A DNA stretch of 64,000 nt from Combretum micranthum (Eukaryota > Streptophyta > Magnoliopsida > Myrtales > Combretaceae): the NCBI GenBank assembly GCA_024138025.1, contig JAMXBD010000686.1, positions 434,001-498,000 of the forward strand. Reading direction: 5' to 3'. The notes beneath the pieces were generated by a model. The model ran no database searches, was not told where the DNA came from, and saw only the letters and a program-made list of their open reading frames with translations. Positions 35,945 through 49,891 of the stretch are shown piece after piece (the first letter of the stretch is position 1; every line of letters starts with the position of its first letter). Position numbers and translations under genes: made by a program.

Positions 35945-36676
35945 CCAAAAGAGATAGGCATGGTTCCGGAATCAAATCAAATCAAACCAAAACCAAAATA
36001 ACTAATTCTGGGTCTCAAAATTGAGGAACTGGCAGTTCCTGATTTATGTTTTAAAACAGTGGAATAGCCAATTTTTTTAAGTAAATATAAAAAATGAATA
36101 AATAAATTTTAGTTTTTAATAAAATTTTAAACTCAAATTAATAATTGATTCTAAAAGTAATAATTATTTATCCAAAAATTTAAAAATTTGTTTAGGATGC
36201 TCATTTATTTATATACAAACATATCCAATGCTAATTAAAATTAGTAATATGAGATTGCAAAATACTCTAGAGGACAAAAAGGAAATTACAATACAAAAAA
36301 TAATCTCACCTTATTATGGAAAGGGATTTTTATTTTATGAGAAGTTTTTACAAAACTAAATTATATATGTATTTAAATTATATTTATTTATGTTGTTAAT
36401 AAGAACACATTAAATATTGTAAATAGGTAATAAACTTTACTATTTATATGAAATAGTTTAAACATTAATAATTATAAATTTAGTATTATTTTTTTAAATT
36501 TTTTTTTAATTTTTTTCAATAGAAATAGCTAGAGCTGCCGTTTCCACTTAGTTTTAGGCTAAAGAACCATGTAGAAACTAGAAAATCGACAATTCTTTAG
36601 CTAATTCTAAGACCGTTTAACTAGTCTAGTTTCGGTTTGGTTCCCGATTTGAAACTGAATTGTATCTATCTCTTGG
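35945..36676. mobile_element. Inverted-repeat (hAT-like MITE) relic, about 0.73 kb
   Basis: The left end CCAAAAGAGATAGGCATGGTT (35945 onward) and the complement of the right end, CCAAGAGATAGATACAATTC, are alike. The similarity continues through 'tcaaatc...aaccaaa(a/c)c' blocks for about 60 bp. The interior is AT-rich and non-coding. No target duplication found. Confidence 0.5.
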
Positions 36677-39600
36677 TAACATATTAACAAAACATCCTTG
36701 TCCTCTTATTGGGTTTAGTATTTTTCATATCCAGCATGAGAAAGATATGAAGGACAAGGGATGGTGAAATCACATTGACAATAGAAAGGATGCTATATAA
36801 TGTCTTTGCCGGTGAATAGAAAATTTTAGGTAAGAAGAAAGAACATAAGTATAATAAAAAAAAAAAAAAATTAAATCTGTCTACAGAGAGTGTCAGTACC
36901 TAGTCATATTTCACTAATATCATGTTGGGCTCGTAATAAATTAGTGATATAACGAAAAAATACCAAAATGCCTTTATTTTGGGCCATAACTCAAATATTG
37001 GCTAAGGTTTTATATATAAAATATGTAAATATTAATAAAGAAAAATAAATCAAAGAGAATACCGTTTCCTCTAATCTTAATAATATAGTAACAATAAGAA
37101 TTTGATGAAATAACTATTACACCAATCAAATGTAGTAATAACTATTATGTAAAGGAAGAATAATTATATATTACACACTTAGATAAACATGTAGTATAAG
37201 TATGATGATGATCATGATGGAGGAGGAGAGATGAGGATGAGGATGAGGAGGAGGAGGAGGAGGATGATCTTATGTTACTTTGATGACCACCAAGTGGGAA
37301 ATTTTGAATATTTCGATTTCAAAAATGGAGATTAATTTCTGCTCCATCAAGAAAATAAAAAGTCTATGTACGTCATATGAGACATGTATAATAGAGGTAT
37401 TTAGCAGCATTACAATTGAACTAAGCTACTTGTAAGCTATTTGAGCTTATCAACTTGAATTTGATTAGTAAATGAATCGAGCTCAAGCTTGAAATAAAGT
37501 TTGTTAATCTAAACGAGCTAAGCTTGAGCTTTGATTTAGACTCGTGAGTCAGTTCGTAAACAGACTCGTTTAGACTCTTAGAGAGACTCATAAGTAGGCT
37601 CATTTATAAACTCATGAACAAGCTTATTAACAAATTTATAAGTTTTATAGTTATAATATATTAACATATAACTAAAATCAAATACTAACTTTTATTGAAT
37701 ATATATATATATATATTTAGCAATTCTTATATATTATTTTTAGGTTAAAAATAAAAACAACGAGTTATCTAGACTAGTTGAATTTGGGCTCAAATCTAAG
37801 ACTCAATAAAAGCCCAGTAGGCTTGATAAAAAGCTCGAGTTGGCTTGAACTTGAAATAAAACTCATTTATTTAAACAAGGTGAACTCAAACCGAAATTTC
37901 AGACTTAAAAAATAGCTAGACTCAAGTTTAAGTCGATAATCATAAAATGAGTTGAACCTAAACCTTCAAAAGCTCAACTTGGCTCGGTTGCAACTCTATA
38001 TTTTATAGTAAGAGCCTATTTTTTAGGATTCTTCTAAGATATGTCATGGTTCTTTTTCTTAAATAAAAATAAATGAAGAACAAGTTGACATGATACATAA
38101 AAACTCTAAATGAAAGACTTTCGAATGAAAAATATGCTTATAAAAGGCCACTTGAGAACCCTAAATGACCATTTAGCATTGTATATATTCTGATAAAATA
38201 CAATATATTGAAATATTATCGATTATTATGTTAAGAAAAAATCCACTTGTATCTTGCCCTTAGGTCTATGTTTTGGCCATGCAAATTTTATGCTTACGAA
38301 AATAAGATACAAAAAGATGAAAGTATATATATACATATATATGTTCCTTTAACAAAATCAAGTGCTTAATTGATCAATGTAAATTTAAACTTATTTACCT
38401 CATATTATATTTAATTTTATAAAAAACAAATGAAATATTATTTTCAATGAATAATACACACCATTTTAAACATTTTTTTCCATTTAGAACGTGTGAAGTT
38501 TCACATTCCAACCTCATTCCTCAATGATCATCTTCACTCAATTATATCAGGACACCAATAAATATAAATAAATAAAAATTCAAACATCAAATTTCATACT
38601 GAAATATAGTATAAGAATAAGTCAAATAATTTTTCATATGTTATATTTCAAATAGATGCAAACCAAATACATAATAAATACACGTAACATATAAACATAG
38701 AAAGAGGAATACCCAATGGGGCAATCAACATGGTTTTGGAATATTTAATTAGAAATCACGATAATACAATGAAGATACGAGTATCACAAAATTAAAAGGA
38801 AATCAAAGTTTACCTCCCTATTTTTTAATGAAATGCCAATTTTTCAATTTGATAAATACTAGTGAATACCACACACACCATGTGAGTACATTTCAATAAT
38901 AAATAATTAAATAAATCTCTAATAAGATTGCTTAAAGAAAATAAATATGATAGTTATAATCTATAAAAAAATGATAAACACATTTCTTCTTAAACCCCCC
39001 AAAATAACTTCCATATACCTTATTAATTTTGAATTCTAATACATTATCCTAATAATAACCTTTTAATTTTTTTTTTTTTTTTATTATAAAGATAACAGTA
39101 GTAAAAGATATGTAAGATGCTAAAATTATCCCATTTCTTTTAATGGTGTAAATAATTATCTAATCCATCATTAAATTGATCAAATTCAACCTTATTTGGT
39201 TAGTTAATTGAATAGAACTTTAGGATATTCTTCTTCTTTTTTTTTTTTTTTTTGGTAAATTGCAAATGCACTCCCTTAATTTACTTCATATGAAACCTCC
39301 CTTATCTTTGAAATTGTGCAATTAAACCGTTCAACTTTTTTTTTTAAAAGTGCATTTTTACTATTTTAGGAGTCCAAACGAACCTTTTTTTTTTAAGATT
39401 TAGAGGTCATAAAGTACGATTTCAAAGATAAGGGGTAAAGTGAATAGAAAGTAAACATAAGAGGGGGTGTAACAATTTGCACTAATATAAAAGATAAGTG
39501 ACATTTTTTAGTATGAAGCATCGATATTTCATTCTAATTCTATGTACCACTTCTTTCTTATCATCTCTCATCTTAAGCTTAGTCTCCACAATCTATCCCT

Positions 39601-42600
39601 TTTCTTCATATCGTCACTTATCACTAAGCAAACTTGTTTCTTTTCATTATTATCTAAAATGCAATCTTATCATGATATTAAGCTCTCTCTCTCTCTATAT
39701 ATATATATATATTATTTAATTCTTAATAATTATCTTCGATTTGAACATCAATATTTAGTTGAAAACTCAATGACTATTTAAGGTGTTCTTAAAAGTAATT
39801 AGAATTGAACTGAATAAAATTAGATCCCATTTGAAGCAGCTTAACTCTAAATCTAAATCGTTACAGATGGTTTAGTTCATTAATAGTATGATCCAAACAT
39901 TTTTTAAATTTTTCAATTGAATTAGCTTTTGAGTCAAACCAATTCATTGATAACCCTACTCTAAGTTCAGTTCAAATTAATAATTCTATAGTTGATTAAG
40001 TTTTTTTTTTTTTTTCTTTCAAGTTGAACACAAATTTAATAATATATCATTATAATTCGGCTTGGTGTTCACATTTTGACAAGTTAGGACCACCCACGTA
40101 GCCTTAAGATTAAAATATTACCAAAGGAAGCCCCTTTGATTAGTTTAATCCTGTGACTAGCTAGCTGTCGAATATAATTGCCCACCATTTGTCCACCACC
40201 TTGGCTGTTATATGCACGCAAGCGGAAATAAGATAGGAAGGCCTACAAGATCCATGCTCTGGTTCACAATTTTTGCATGCATTTGTTAAAACGAAAAAGA
40301 AAAAGGGCACATTAAAAGGAGATTGTACTGCAGACAATGGGTTTAGTGGAGTGAAAGAAAAATTTAGATTTGTGATGGAAGAAGTTGAGGATGAGCGTCG
40401 TTTAGTGGTTCCACTAACTTAATCGATACCTAAAAGTAAAGTAATCTCCAGTGATGAAAAGAAGCACCGCAATATAGAGTCGTCAACAGCTTTCTTATCC
40501 TATGTCAATTTTGACATCATTATCCACCGTCCAAAGATATTTCAACGAAACCTTTATCCTTAACCAGGTTTATCCCCTAGTAAAATGATTATAAGAGATA
40601 GTATAATAAACTTTTTAATAGTGTACATGAAGTTGAGCCATTCAATAACTTACAGAATTGATACTGAAATAAAATAAACGAAAACATAAAATTTTCTAAA
40701 AAAATTTAATGCAATAAATCAAAAATACGAAGGTAATTGACTTCTTGATAAAATATAAAATTGAAAAAAACATGAAAGTTTGCTCAAATTAGATTTAATA
40801 GACATGAGCCCAATTTAACCTAGTCCAACCGATGAATCGTGAGGCTTTATAAGGACAAACCATAATTGGAATGTTTAGGGGTGGTTTGATGCCGAAACCT
40901 TGAATCCAAGGGTTTGTCTAGTGCTTGTTCATGAGTTCTAGCCAAAGAAGTTGTGTAGTAAATATTGCCTTAGAAGAAAACTAAGGTGCATTATTCCACA
41001 TATATAAAGAGAGAGAATTTTTCATTTGGTGCTTGAGTAATTTTAAGTTTATCAATTATCTTATAACCTAATAGCATCAACACTAATTTCTTTAAAGGAT
41101 AGACCTGATTCAAATTCATTATAATCTCGATTGTAATCTCCATCATAACGAAAAAAAGAAAAAGAAAAGGAATAATGTTAAGTTTATATTTCAAATAAAC
41201 ACCCAAAATTATTGAGCAATGATTGCAATATTGGGCTGAACTTTTCAATATGAGAGTTAATAATCAAACTAACTCTATTAACAACTCTTAGGTGATGTGG
41301 TATTGTTAACAAATCACATCACTATACATTTCCTCATATATTGAGAGGAAAATAAAGATTCTTAAAAGTCAATAATTTATTATCATATATATTCTAACCA
41401 CTTAACTTAAAATTTTCTAATTAGTATTAACTTTATGCATATATACCTCTACTCATTCTGCCCCGCAGTCCATGCATGTCTTTTATTCACTTGCGATATC
41501 ACAATCGCTTCGAAATATGATCATCGCAAGACCTTATAATTAAACCCAAATATTCTCTCCTCTTTTAGTATATCATTTGATTTATTCTTACTATCCTCAA
41601 CTTATAAGTCATTTTGGAAGCATGCAGGAAGTCACACATTGACAATACTCTTTACTTTCTTTGTACATCTTCTCTCTAAATTAAGTGGAAGTAGAGACCT
41701 ACTACCTTCCATCATTTTTTCTTGAATAATTCACTTATTGATTAGAGGTCGAACTTGGTACCATTTATAATAACTTAAACCAAAAGTAATCAATAGTAAA
41801 ATCAACAAATATTCATGGCTACTTTAAGCCATTTGGCCTAAAAATTTGTAACAGGTGTTTAGTTAGTATTCTTTACGTTTGATTTTATATATTGCCACTT
41901 ATTCTCTTCCACAAGTTAAACGTATGGGTCCACAATTTACAATTTATGTGCATATGGTCCACAATTTCTGTGAGACTTCCATTCATATGGGGCACGGCAG
42001 CTATTCATGCGACCTTGTCATTGGTTCACGTATATCTGGCACCCGTTTCCTATTTACGATGTCATGTCACCCTGTACTGCTTTTGAGTATTCATGCTCAT
42101 GCCCTTTTTTTTTTCCCCTCCCCTTTTAGTGTATGGGTTCGGCTGCTTTCTCTTTTCCTTTTTTTTTTTTAAATTTCCATTATTTTAATCTTAATATTTT
42201 GGTGATGTATTTATACTTATACTATATGGCATATATAACATTAACTATGCACTATATACATAAGTGGATGCTTTAATAGTCACTAATATAATGGATATAT
42301 ATTTAATGAAAGCATGCATCATTTATTGATTAGCCAATATTATTATTCCAATTGACAATGAAGTAGCTGAGGTGATAACGGATAACTACCAATCATATTT
42401 TAATATATGAAAAAAATAGTTGGAAGTTTTTAAAATAATTATCATGTCAAAAAATTATTGATACTTATCGCCCATATATAATCCACTAAAACCTTTCTGG
42501 ATAATAACAATCTTGTTATCATAAAGTTTAACTAAACATCCAAAAAATGCTATTGGGAAAGTTTGAATATTTAATTGGAAAATAGAGTTTAGATCAAGTA

Positions 42601-43127
42601 TAACATTGTTTTTATTTTGACATTCACACACTTTATATATTCACTTGAAGTATGGATTTCTTTTTATCATTTTTAGAAGTTTGACTTCTAGGATTATTAC
42701 GGTTGTATTTCCTTAGATAAAATATTATATAAACACCGGTTTTGCATTTCCGATCCGTGGAAAGTTTGATTGATGAAATAATAAAAATAATAATATCCAT
42801 TTCACATGCTGCCACATTATTGTTTAATCGAAAGGTTTTATGACTCAGATAATATAATAATCCAACAAACACAAACCTGAAAACATTCTGCAAACAATAC
42901 AAAAGTGCTGATACAGAAATCCATCTATTTTAGAAAGCATATGAGGGCAAGATTGTCATCTAGTGAGACCAACCCCACAACTATTTCCTACACTTTCCTA
43001 TCATGGCAAGTGGCAACATTAAAGAATTTAAAATAAAAAGGATAGTGATGCTTTCTTTTTTTTTTTTTTTTAAATAAATTGCTGGACTTATCTAGCTCCA
43101 CATCACTCCTCCACTTACCATCATTTC
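36677..43127. other. Long intergenic region, degenerate repeats, no gene seen
   Basis: AT-rich. Holds a GAGGAT/GAGGAG microsatellite (about 37221-37266). About 37420-38010 is rich in 'aagcttgagct' and 'actcatgaac' words and looks like a worn 'gagctcgagc'-type plant repeat with opposed ends. A (CT)n(AT)n microsatellite lies at 39683-39714. Short open frames here (39498-39781, 40991-41248, 41879-42172, 42633-42902) have low-complexity translations and no recognisable domain. Confidence 0.55.
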
Positions 43128-43138
43128 TATATATAAAG
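43128..43138 (+). promoter_or_regulatory. Strong TATA box candidate
   Basis: TATATATAAAG, with a C/T-rich initiator region 25-40 bases downstream. It precedes the small transcript candidate that follows. No coding gene nearby otherwise explains it. Confidence 0.45.
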
Positions 43139-43164
43139 CATCAGATCATGCTCTCTCTTCCTCA

Positions 43165-43520
43165 TTAGTTTTTGCAGTAACAAGCAAGCAAGCAACTGTA
43201 ATCCAATGGAGATGGAAGATTTTTGGCAGGTATCTCTTCATGAGTCATAACTAAAGCTAATTAAGCATTATGCTAGGACTGAGGTGGTTCTTTCAGTCCT
43301 AGGAAATATTTCAGAAGTTTGCTGGTCATCAACTGTGGAACACACCATTCAAATGAATCTTTGTCTGTACTATGATTCCAGAAGAGTTCTTTAGTTGATG
43401 CCTGGCAAAACGGCAAGTCATAGAATGGCAACAGGGCTCATCAGTTATGAGTCTTCATGACCCTTTTTCTCTTTTTTATAATTTAATTGCTCCTTTCGTT
43501 ATTTTTCAGATGAAAATGTA
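43165..43520 (+). ncRNA. Candidate hairpin (MIRNA-like) transcript with a small intron
   Basis: About 30 bases after the TATA box the sequence changes from AT-rich to mixed composition. CAG|GTATCT at 43230 and a pyrimidine-rich tract ending CAG at 43509 would delimit a 280-base intron. The flanking exons would encode only an 11-residue peptide (starts 43206). The intron folds. Arm 43317-43341 pairs with arm 43386-43411, including an 8-bp core CATCAACT and G-U pairs, around a loop of about 44 bases. A separate 10-bp perfect stem is 43273-43282 with 43293-43302. An outer 8-bp stem is 43245-43252 with 43443-43450. This is the shape of a plant miRNA precursor, but neither arm matches a miRNA I know. 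Purely structural inference. Confidence 0.3.
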
Positions 43521-44482
43521 ATAATCATCCTGACATATTGTGAGGGATACCTCACTACTTCTATGGATGTCATACTCCTTTAAGTGGTTTTGTAGCTCTG
43601 TTTTTAATGCATGAGAGAATGGAAATAATGTTGTGTTCTTGTGTCCTCGCCTTTCTTTACATTCATCTGCCACAACAAGCGTGTGCATGTATATACGTAT
43701 ACATTGAATCTTTTTTCGAGGTAGAGGGTTTTTTCGAAATAAACTTGATTATAGATCTTCTGAAGCTCACATAGGTTTTCTTAATTACAAACATCATTGG
43801 TATAAATAAATTATACGAATCTTTCGAAGTTGTTAAGGAGTTGGGAAGTAACAAGTGTGTATCAAAATATAGGAAAATTAGATATATGAGAAATCTTATT
43901 GCCTGATTGGGAGTTCATGGATTTAACTTTTAGGGCTACTGAGTTTCAATAAACAGGAAAACTATTTCATGAATAACTATTAGTTAGAATAACCAAATAA
44001 TATATATTTCATGGTTGGCCTGGCACAAATCTCTATTGTATAAAATAATTAGTCTATGTTGTTTATATGGTATTGTTGTATTGCACTATTAAATTGTGGG
44101 GAGAAAAAAGAAAACATGATATGACCTTGATTGGTGAAAAATTACCATCAACATCACTATCACCATTCCCAAAACTCCATACCAACACCACCCACTATCT
44201 CCTCCGCCCCACTACTATCACTAGTACCAGCACCACCATTGCAACTATTATCATTGTATCACCATCACCACAACAACTATATCTACCATCAACTCCACCA
44301 CCAAACCACTTCCAATGCCTATATCAAGAAGGTAGTGATGGTTGTGTTATGGTATTAGGTGTTAGTGTTAGTGGTGGTGGCAACACCAACATTGTTAGTG
44401 GTCATCGTGGAGTAGTAGGTATTAAGATGAGTTACTTGGTTGGTGGCAACCAATGGCAATGTGATGGCAATCGAAATGGTTA
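43521..44482. other. Spacer with CCA- and GTG-rich low-complexity DNA
   Basis: 44140-44300 is built of ACC/ATC triplets and 44330-44460 of GTG/GGT triplets, so open frames here (44067-44537) are low-complexity artefacts. A weak minus-strand frame at 43506-43854 has no recognisable domain. Confidence 0.5.
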
Positions 44483-46510
44483 TTGTTGGAAAATTAAAAA
44501 TAAAATAGTCCCACATGAAATATGGTACATGCTATAATGATCGAGTTATAAATGTAATTATCTATAATCCTTTTTCGAAACACAGTCAACATTAGGCTAG
44601 TGCATCTATCACACATGGTACAGAAATGAAGTATAAGGTCGTCTTCCACAAGGATCGGTTAGTATTGGTAATCACCTTTTTATTATTATCTAGCCTATAA
44701 AATTGTGTAATATTATTTTTATATTATCAATTTTACTACTAACCACCTACAAGCTATGACTAACGATTACTAACACCAATTACTTAAATTGAATGTAGAA
44801 CACAATGATTTAGACCTTACTTCACCAATAAACTGGACATGTATGTTAAGAGTATGCAATTAACATTGCTAGTCCCTTAACTACATAATTCATTAATTAA
44901 GTTAATGTCTTTCTCAATATCATTAACATCTAACCTAAATTTCATCCGTCGAAATCTCTTCCTAAGCTAATAGCAATTTAAGATTGCCTTAAGTTTAGGA
45001 ATCCTATAGCAATATTAAGTTTAAGCAGAGCATTTCACAATCCTACTTCTAGGATTATGATCAATCCCTTCCAACAGTCTAGATCTATTTAGTGGGACGA
45101 TTTCTTAGTCAACCCCAATGAAATCTAACTCAAAACTATACTGTGCATAATATAAATTCATGATCCGATAATAACAACGGTCGAAATTAAGAAACCTAGT
45201 AATAATTCATTAACTAAATGTACAGATACATGTCAAGCCACAATGCAACAAAGTCTAACTATACACCACTCATACACAATGCAAGCAGAAAACAATAAAG
45301 CAATTGAAATAGAATAGAAGGGAAACATGAATGTAACCCCTTTTCACGATACAATTTGTTTTATTCTTCTCTACACATGAGTATAAGTGAGTCTCCTCTT
45401 CTCTCCAGAGAAATTCTAAGGAGTATTTTCCTTTTACAATTCACTAGCTACAATATTAGAGACTATGAACAATTGTGAAACTAAATTAATCGTTATGGTA
45501 CTAATTCAGTGATAACAAAATGGTTCGGGACCCTTTCTCATGTTTGATGTGTTTGTATTTATATGTTTTAGATAGATGTAACACGATCTGGTGCTTTTTC
45601 TTTACCTCCATTCACTTTCACTCCTTTTCAAAATATAATTACGTAATTTCTAATGTGGAAACAGGACCAAGCATACCCTCTATTACGATCATGACTAGGG
45701 TCTTGATCTCCAATTTTTGCTCTATCAATCATCAATGCACCATCACTCGTAATCAACATGGTTTGAATTTTCATCTACCAGGCATACCCATGATCCTCAA
45801 CTTGATATGAAGGATTCAATAAGGATCATGGTCGTGCCACAACTTATGATAGGCACAGTAAGGAATTAGACACACATCATAGTTAGGATCCTCGATGTTA
45901 CTGACTTACTCATGGCTATGCACGGTTGTGGTGAAAACCATGATTCTTGCAAATTCTTATTTTACTCCATGCTTGCAACCGCGACTCATTATTGATTCAA
46001 ATCGTGCACGTATCACTGCTCCAATCGCAACTATGCATGGGAGAGCGATCCTCACGGCTCTGCTTTTTTCTTCCATTTCATGGTTATGATGTTGCTAAGC
46101 CTAATCTGTGGTGCTAATTTCTTGTATCACGGCCTCATGCATGGTCGTAAGATCCCTTCTTTCTACAATTGTTGAAGTTATGGCTAATTTTCTTCATCCT
46201 TTGTCGATATGGTATCCAATAAGGTCCTAAGTCACATAAAACTAACATATAAAAACAAATTAAGTATCAACTCTTGGATTATTTACAAATAAAAGCACAA
46301 TTAATCTCAAATTAACCCAGAATTCATAGAGTACTTGGTCCATATCAGAACACTACGAAGCAAATTAACTAAAATATAAATGAAAAAGTAGTAAGTGTAG
46401 ATTATCTTAAACCTTAGGCATTTTGGACACAAAGTTGTCTTTAACTAATACAGCCTAATTCCACATCAACTCCACCTACCTTAAATATAGGACCAACACA
46501 CTTCCATCAA
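44483..46510 (+). repeat. Possible LTR-like relic, about 2 kb
   Basis: Opens TGTTGGAAAATTAAAAATA followed by a 'tagtcccacat' word common near plant LTR starts. It contains 'aaggtcgtcttccacaagga', a type of word I associate with plant LTR or LARD repeats. It ends shortly before a primer-site-like sequence at 46512. No second LTR or coding domains are seen. Ends uncertain. Confidence 0.35.
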
Positions 46511-46511
46511 G

Positions 46512-46527
46512 TGGTATTAGAGTCAAG
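46512..46527 (+). other. Primer-binding-site-like sequence
   Basis: TGGTATTAGAGTCAAG, two transitions from TGGTATCAGAGCCAAG. Supports the preceding 2 kb being a worn LTR. Confidence 0.45.
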
Positions 46528-48930
46528 ATTAAAAATTAACTATTGAAGATTAAAAATAGTATAGTCTCACACAGAACACAAAGGATAAGTTTTTTTTCTT
46601 TTCACAACTATGATAGCGCGATGGTAGAGGTAACAATGGTAGCGACATTAATGACTAGAGTGATGTTGTCAATGTCATGGTGATGGTTGTTGTATAAGTA
46701 ATGGTTAATAGTGGCATAAATTTAGACGTGATGAAGTTACCATATAAATATAAATAAAAGCTACTCTTTGTCTAATTAATAAATAGAAGTGACCAAAAAG
46801 TCTCACAAAACACTTGCCAGTCAAGTTTCAAGTATATAACAAAATAGATATTATTATTAGAAAAATTATATCAGAATGAATCAACATTTAAAATATAAGT
46901 TGAAATAAAAGATCAGCTATTTAAGTAGCTTAAAAAAGTATGATTAATATTATATAAAGTAATGCAAATAAGATATCATTACTTTAGTACTTTAAAATAT
47001 GCAAACAAAGTAACAAGTAACATGGTACATTTGGATAAAGTCATGACATCATTTGTTTGTAATAATACTAACAAAATCTTACTTAAAACATTAATCATTT
47101 ATTTGCATCACCTTATATAATGTATATTTCTTATTTGAATTTACCTTGATATATTAATACATTCTGACATAATTTTCCTCATTGTTATTGGACCTCTCCT
47201 CATTTTCTCAAAGTAAAGGAGCTTTAAATGCTAGACATGCTTTTTCTTTTTTTGATGCATCTATTTAATTTTTAGAAAATGGTAAAATCACCAAGTCAAG
47301 TGCTAGAAATTTAGTTTTGATTGAGGTAGACCAATAATTTTATATATAGATATAGATATATAAATGTCCCAACAAAAAATGTTGTCTCCTGAAACATGGC
47401 CATTATTTAGGAGCTTTTACAAGTAAAATGAATACGGCATGGGAAACTAAAGCAGAATATGGAGCATGTCAGTTAAATCTAGATAAATCCTAATTTCTGA
47501 GCAGGATTTGATGAGAAAGTAATGTTATTCAGTTTATTTTGATGCACCTTATCTGATTCTGAAAGAATTACGTGAGAACATGGTAAATTTTCACAATACT
47601 TATGAAGTGGGGTTGCTCCACTTAATAAAAAATGTTGCATATAAAATATATTTCGTATTGTCAAAATCTTATAACTTCATTGGCATAATTTTATAATTAC
47701 CTAATAATAGTACAAATTTAAATCCCCTCCCTACTGTATTCATAGGGGAGAAAAAAGGAAAGAAAAATTTTACATGTTTTCCATATTTTGTATGGCAATA
47801 TTGTTAGTGTCATATTTCATAAAGGAAAATCCTCCATAAAGTAATGGATTAGAATTAAAAAAAATGAAATATAATAGAATGAGTAAGGAAATGACAAATC
47901 AATTCTAATAATTAGATACATATGTACATAGTACTTGGAATAAAATAAACATTGAAATAAAATAGAATATGCATGGTATTTACCATAAATACTCTTAACA
48001 ATAAATATAAGTGATAAATATGTAATAGGATAAAAGATGTAATTAAAGTAAACAACATTGATGTAAGATGGAATAGAATCACCATCAAGAAAAAATTGAA
48101 TTCCACCTTATAGTCGGAATTGTGATTAGAAAACTTATAAGAATGGAACCTAAAAAGTTGATTTTATTCTATGTCCATACCTACATACCAAATATGTCAT
48201 TTTCCTTTATTCATTAGTTTTTCATGTGTTGTTAGTTCGAAATAGGTAGGGACTTTCCAATGATTGAGCTTGATGGCAGGCCTATAAAAAAGCCTGCAAA
48301 ATAACACACGGTCAGAGGATATTTGTTCGGTGCAGCTACTCCAATACTCAAATTAATATTTGCCTAAGGTTAGGTATAAATGATTAGAGTATGATCTATA
48401 GGTGCATGTTTACTTTTCCAAAAGCTTCTAGTTCCTAAAGGGATATTCAAAGGAGGACTCCTTACAATTGTTGGCATTGTGAAAAACATGGAATAGTGAG
48501 AAGTTGGCAGTGGTTACTATAGTCAAGGGCGTTAAGCCAAGAAGTGTCGTCTTGATTCCATCGAGAGTAAGACAATGGAGATTAGGGGGTATGCACCAAG
48601 TGACTTAAGTTGTCTTTGCCAAGTGCTCAATTTGAAGAGTCAGCTTGCCAAGTCAAAAGCTACTCCTAGTCTCCTATTCATGTGGAGAGTCAAATCAGAC
48701 CAAGCTTGGGCCTAAGGTTTGCCTAAGCTTCAAATGGGTCAGATTATAACCATGAAACTATCAAAATTGACCATCACCAACGTGTGAAAGTGGCATCAAA
48801 GTTGAACAACTTGTAAAATAATTATAAAAAGAGTAGTAATTTAGTAATTGTCCCCATATTAGTTTTCATAATTGATAATTGGATTAATGGTATCCCACCA
48901 TAAATTAATTAATCGAGTTAATGCAGCATG
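46528..48930. other. Intergenic, no gene seen
   Basis: AT-rich. 48230-48800 is more balanced in composition and includes 'tggcaggcctataaaaaagcctgc', a small inverted repeat around a TATA-like core. It may be part of another LTR relic. No domain recognised. Confidence 0.5.
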
Positions 48931-49876
48931 TGTTAGGACAAGATCAAACATTTTTCCCATTGCCAAAGTGATAATAAACAGATAATAATAAACAGAAAGC
49001 GAAGAAATCAAATCAACACTAGGATTTACATGGAAAACCCCAATTCGGGGAAAAACCACTGGACCGACAGTGCTCAAATCTTTTACTATAAACAATATAA
49101 TGGGATTACAACTGTTCTTCACTAGATAACACTAGTGGATCTCTCATATCTTCACCACAGCCGGTAGATTTCAATAACATAATTTTCTTCACTAGATCTG
49201 TCTAATAGATCTCACAATTCTTCACCACAGCTGGTGGATTACAACATGAATAAGATTTCCTTCATCTAGAGTTTCTCATTTTAAGGTTTCCTCACTTTTC
49301 TCTCTTTCTCTATTTAGAACTTTCTATCTAATCTTGAGAAGAGGCATGCAAACCTTAGGACAATAAGATGAATATATAAGCAATAACACAAGGAAAACCA
49401 ATTAACACTCAGGACTGGCACAATATAAATCAAGGCTAGTAGTGTAGGGGCTGCATTGAAACACTGCTGTTCTAGAACCAACATACGTCGGCAGCGTAGC
49501 CCCCCAACGCCAGCGGTGTTCACGTCCGCATAGCCTCTCTAAAGCTCTCGACAAGAAATCTCCAATTTCAACGCCAGCTAATAATATGTTGTAGGCCAGT
49601 GATGTTGATTCCTTTGTTGCACGTATACATCACAGACATCTTGTTTTTGCACAAAACTCCTTATATCAAAGTACTCTTCCAAGTATAACACATATACTTA
49701 GGATGTCCTAATTTCAAAATCCTCTAAATATATATCACCATATATTTAGGATCTTCTTGTTCAAAGCATGCTAGTCCATTCCTACTTTGATTCCAAAGTC
49801 TTATAAATATAAATCTGACATATATTTAGTCACCCTTTGGTTATAGACCCATATGTGTTAGATTTATAACCCAACA
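48931..49876 (-). repeat. 3' LTR of the Tork-type element
   Basis: 946 bp, starts TGTTAGGA and ends CCAACA. Contains a tandem repeat of about 74 bp (49116-49179 and 49190-49253, 'ttcactagat...ttcaccacagc(c/t)ggt'), a minus-strand TATA-like GCTTATATATTC at 49369-49380, and upstream of it the GC-rich motif at 49501-49520. Confidence 0.85.
49501..49520 (-). promoter_or_regulatory. GC-rich U3 motif shared with the gypsy LTR
   Basis: The minus strand reads AACACCGCTGGCGTTGGGGG. Its first 14 bases are identical to 610-623 in the gypsy LTR. All 20 match 423-442 except for three C/T transitions. It lies about 120-150 bases upstream of the LTR's TATA-like box, in the same orientation as in the gypsy element. 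Confidence 0.5.
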
Positions 49877-49886
49877 ATCTCCCCTT
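49877..49886 (-). other. Polypurine tract of the Tork-type element
   Basis: AAGGGGAGAT on the minus strand, abutting the LTR. Confidence 0.7.
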
Positions 49887-49891
49887 CTAAC

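Noticed and set aside
43317..43411. Assignment of the hairpin to miR827 or miR169
   Set aside because: Only short resemblances (a TTTG-TG-GTCATC pattern; an 11-base CGGCAAGTCAT). No full-length match in the expected arm.
44067..44537. 156-codon open frame
   Set aside because: Made of ACC/ATC and GTG triplet repeats; low-complexity translation with no domain.
48859..49122. Open frames at 48859-49122 and 51628-51825 as a duplicated small gene
   Set aside because: Similar to each other only because they lie in the two LTRs of one copia element.
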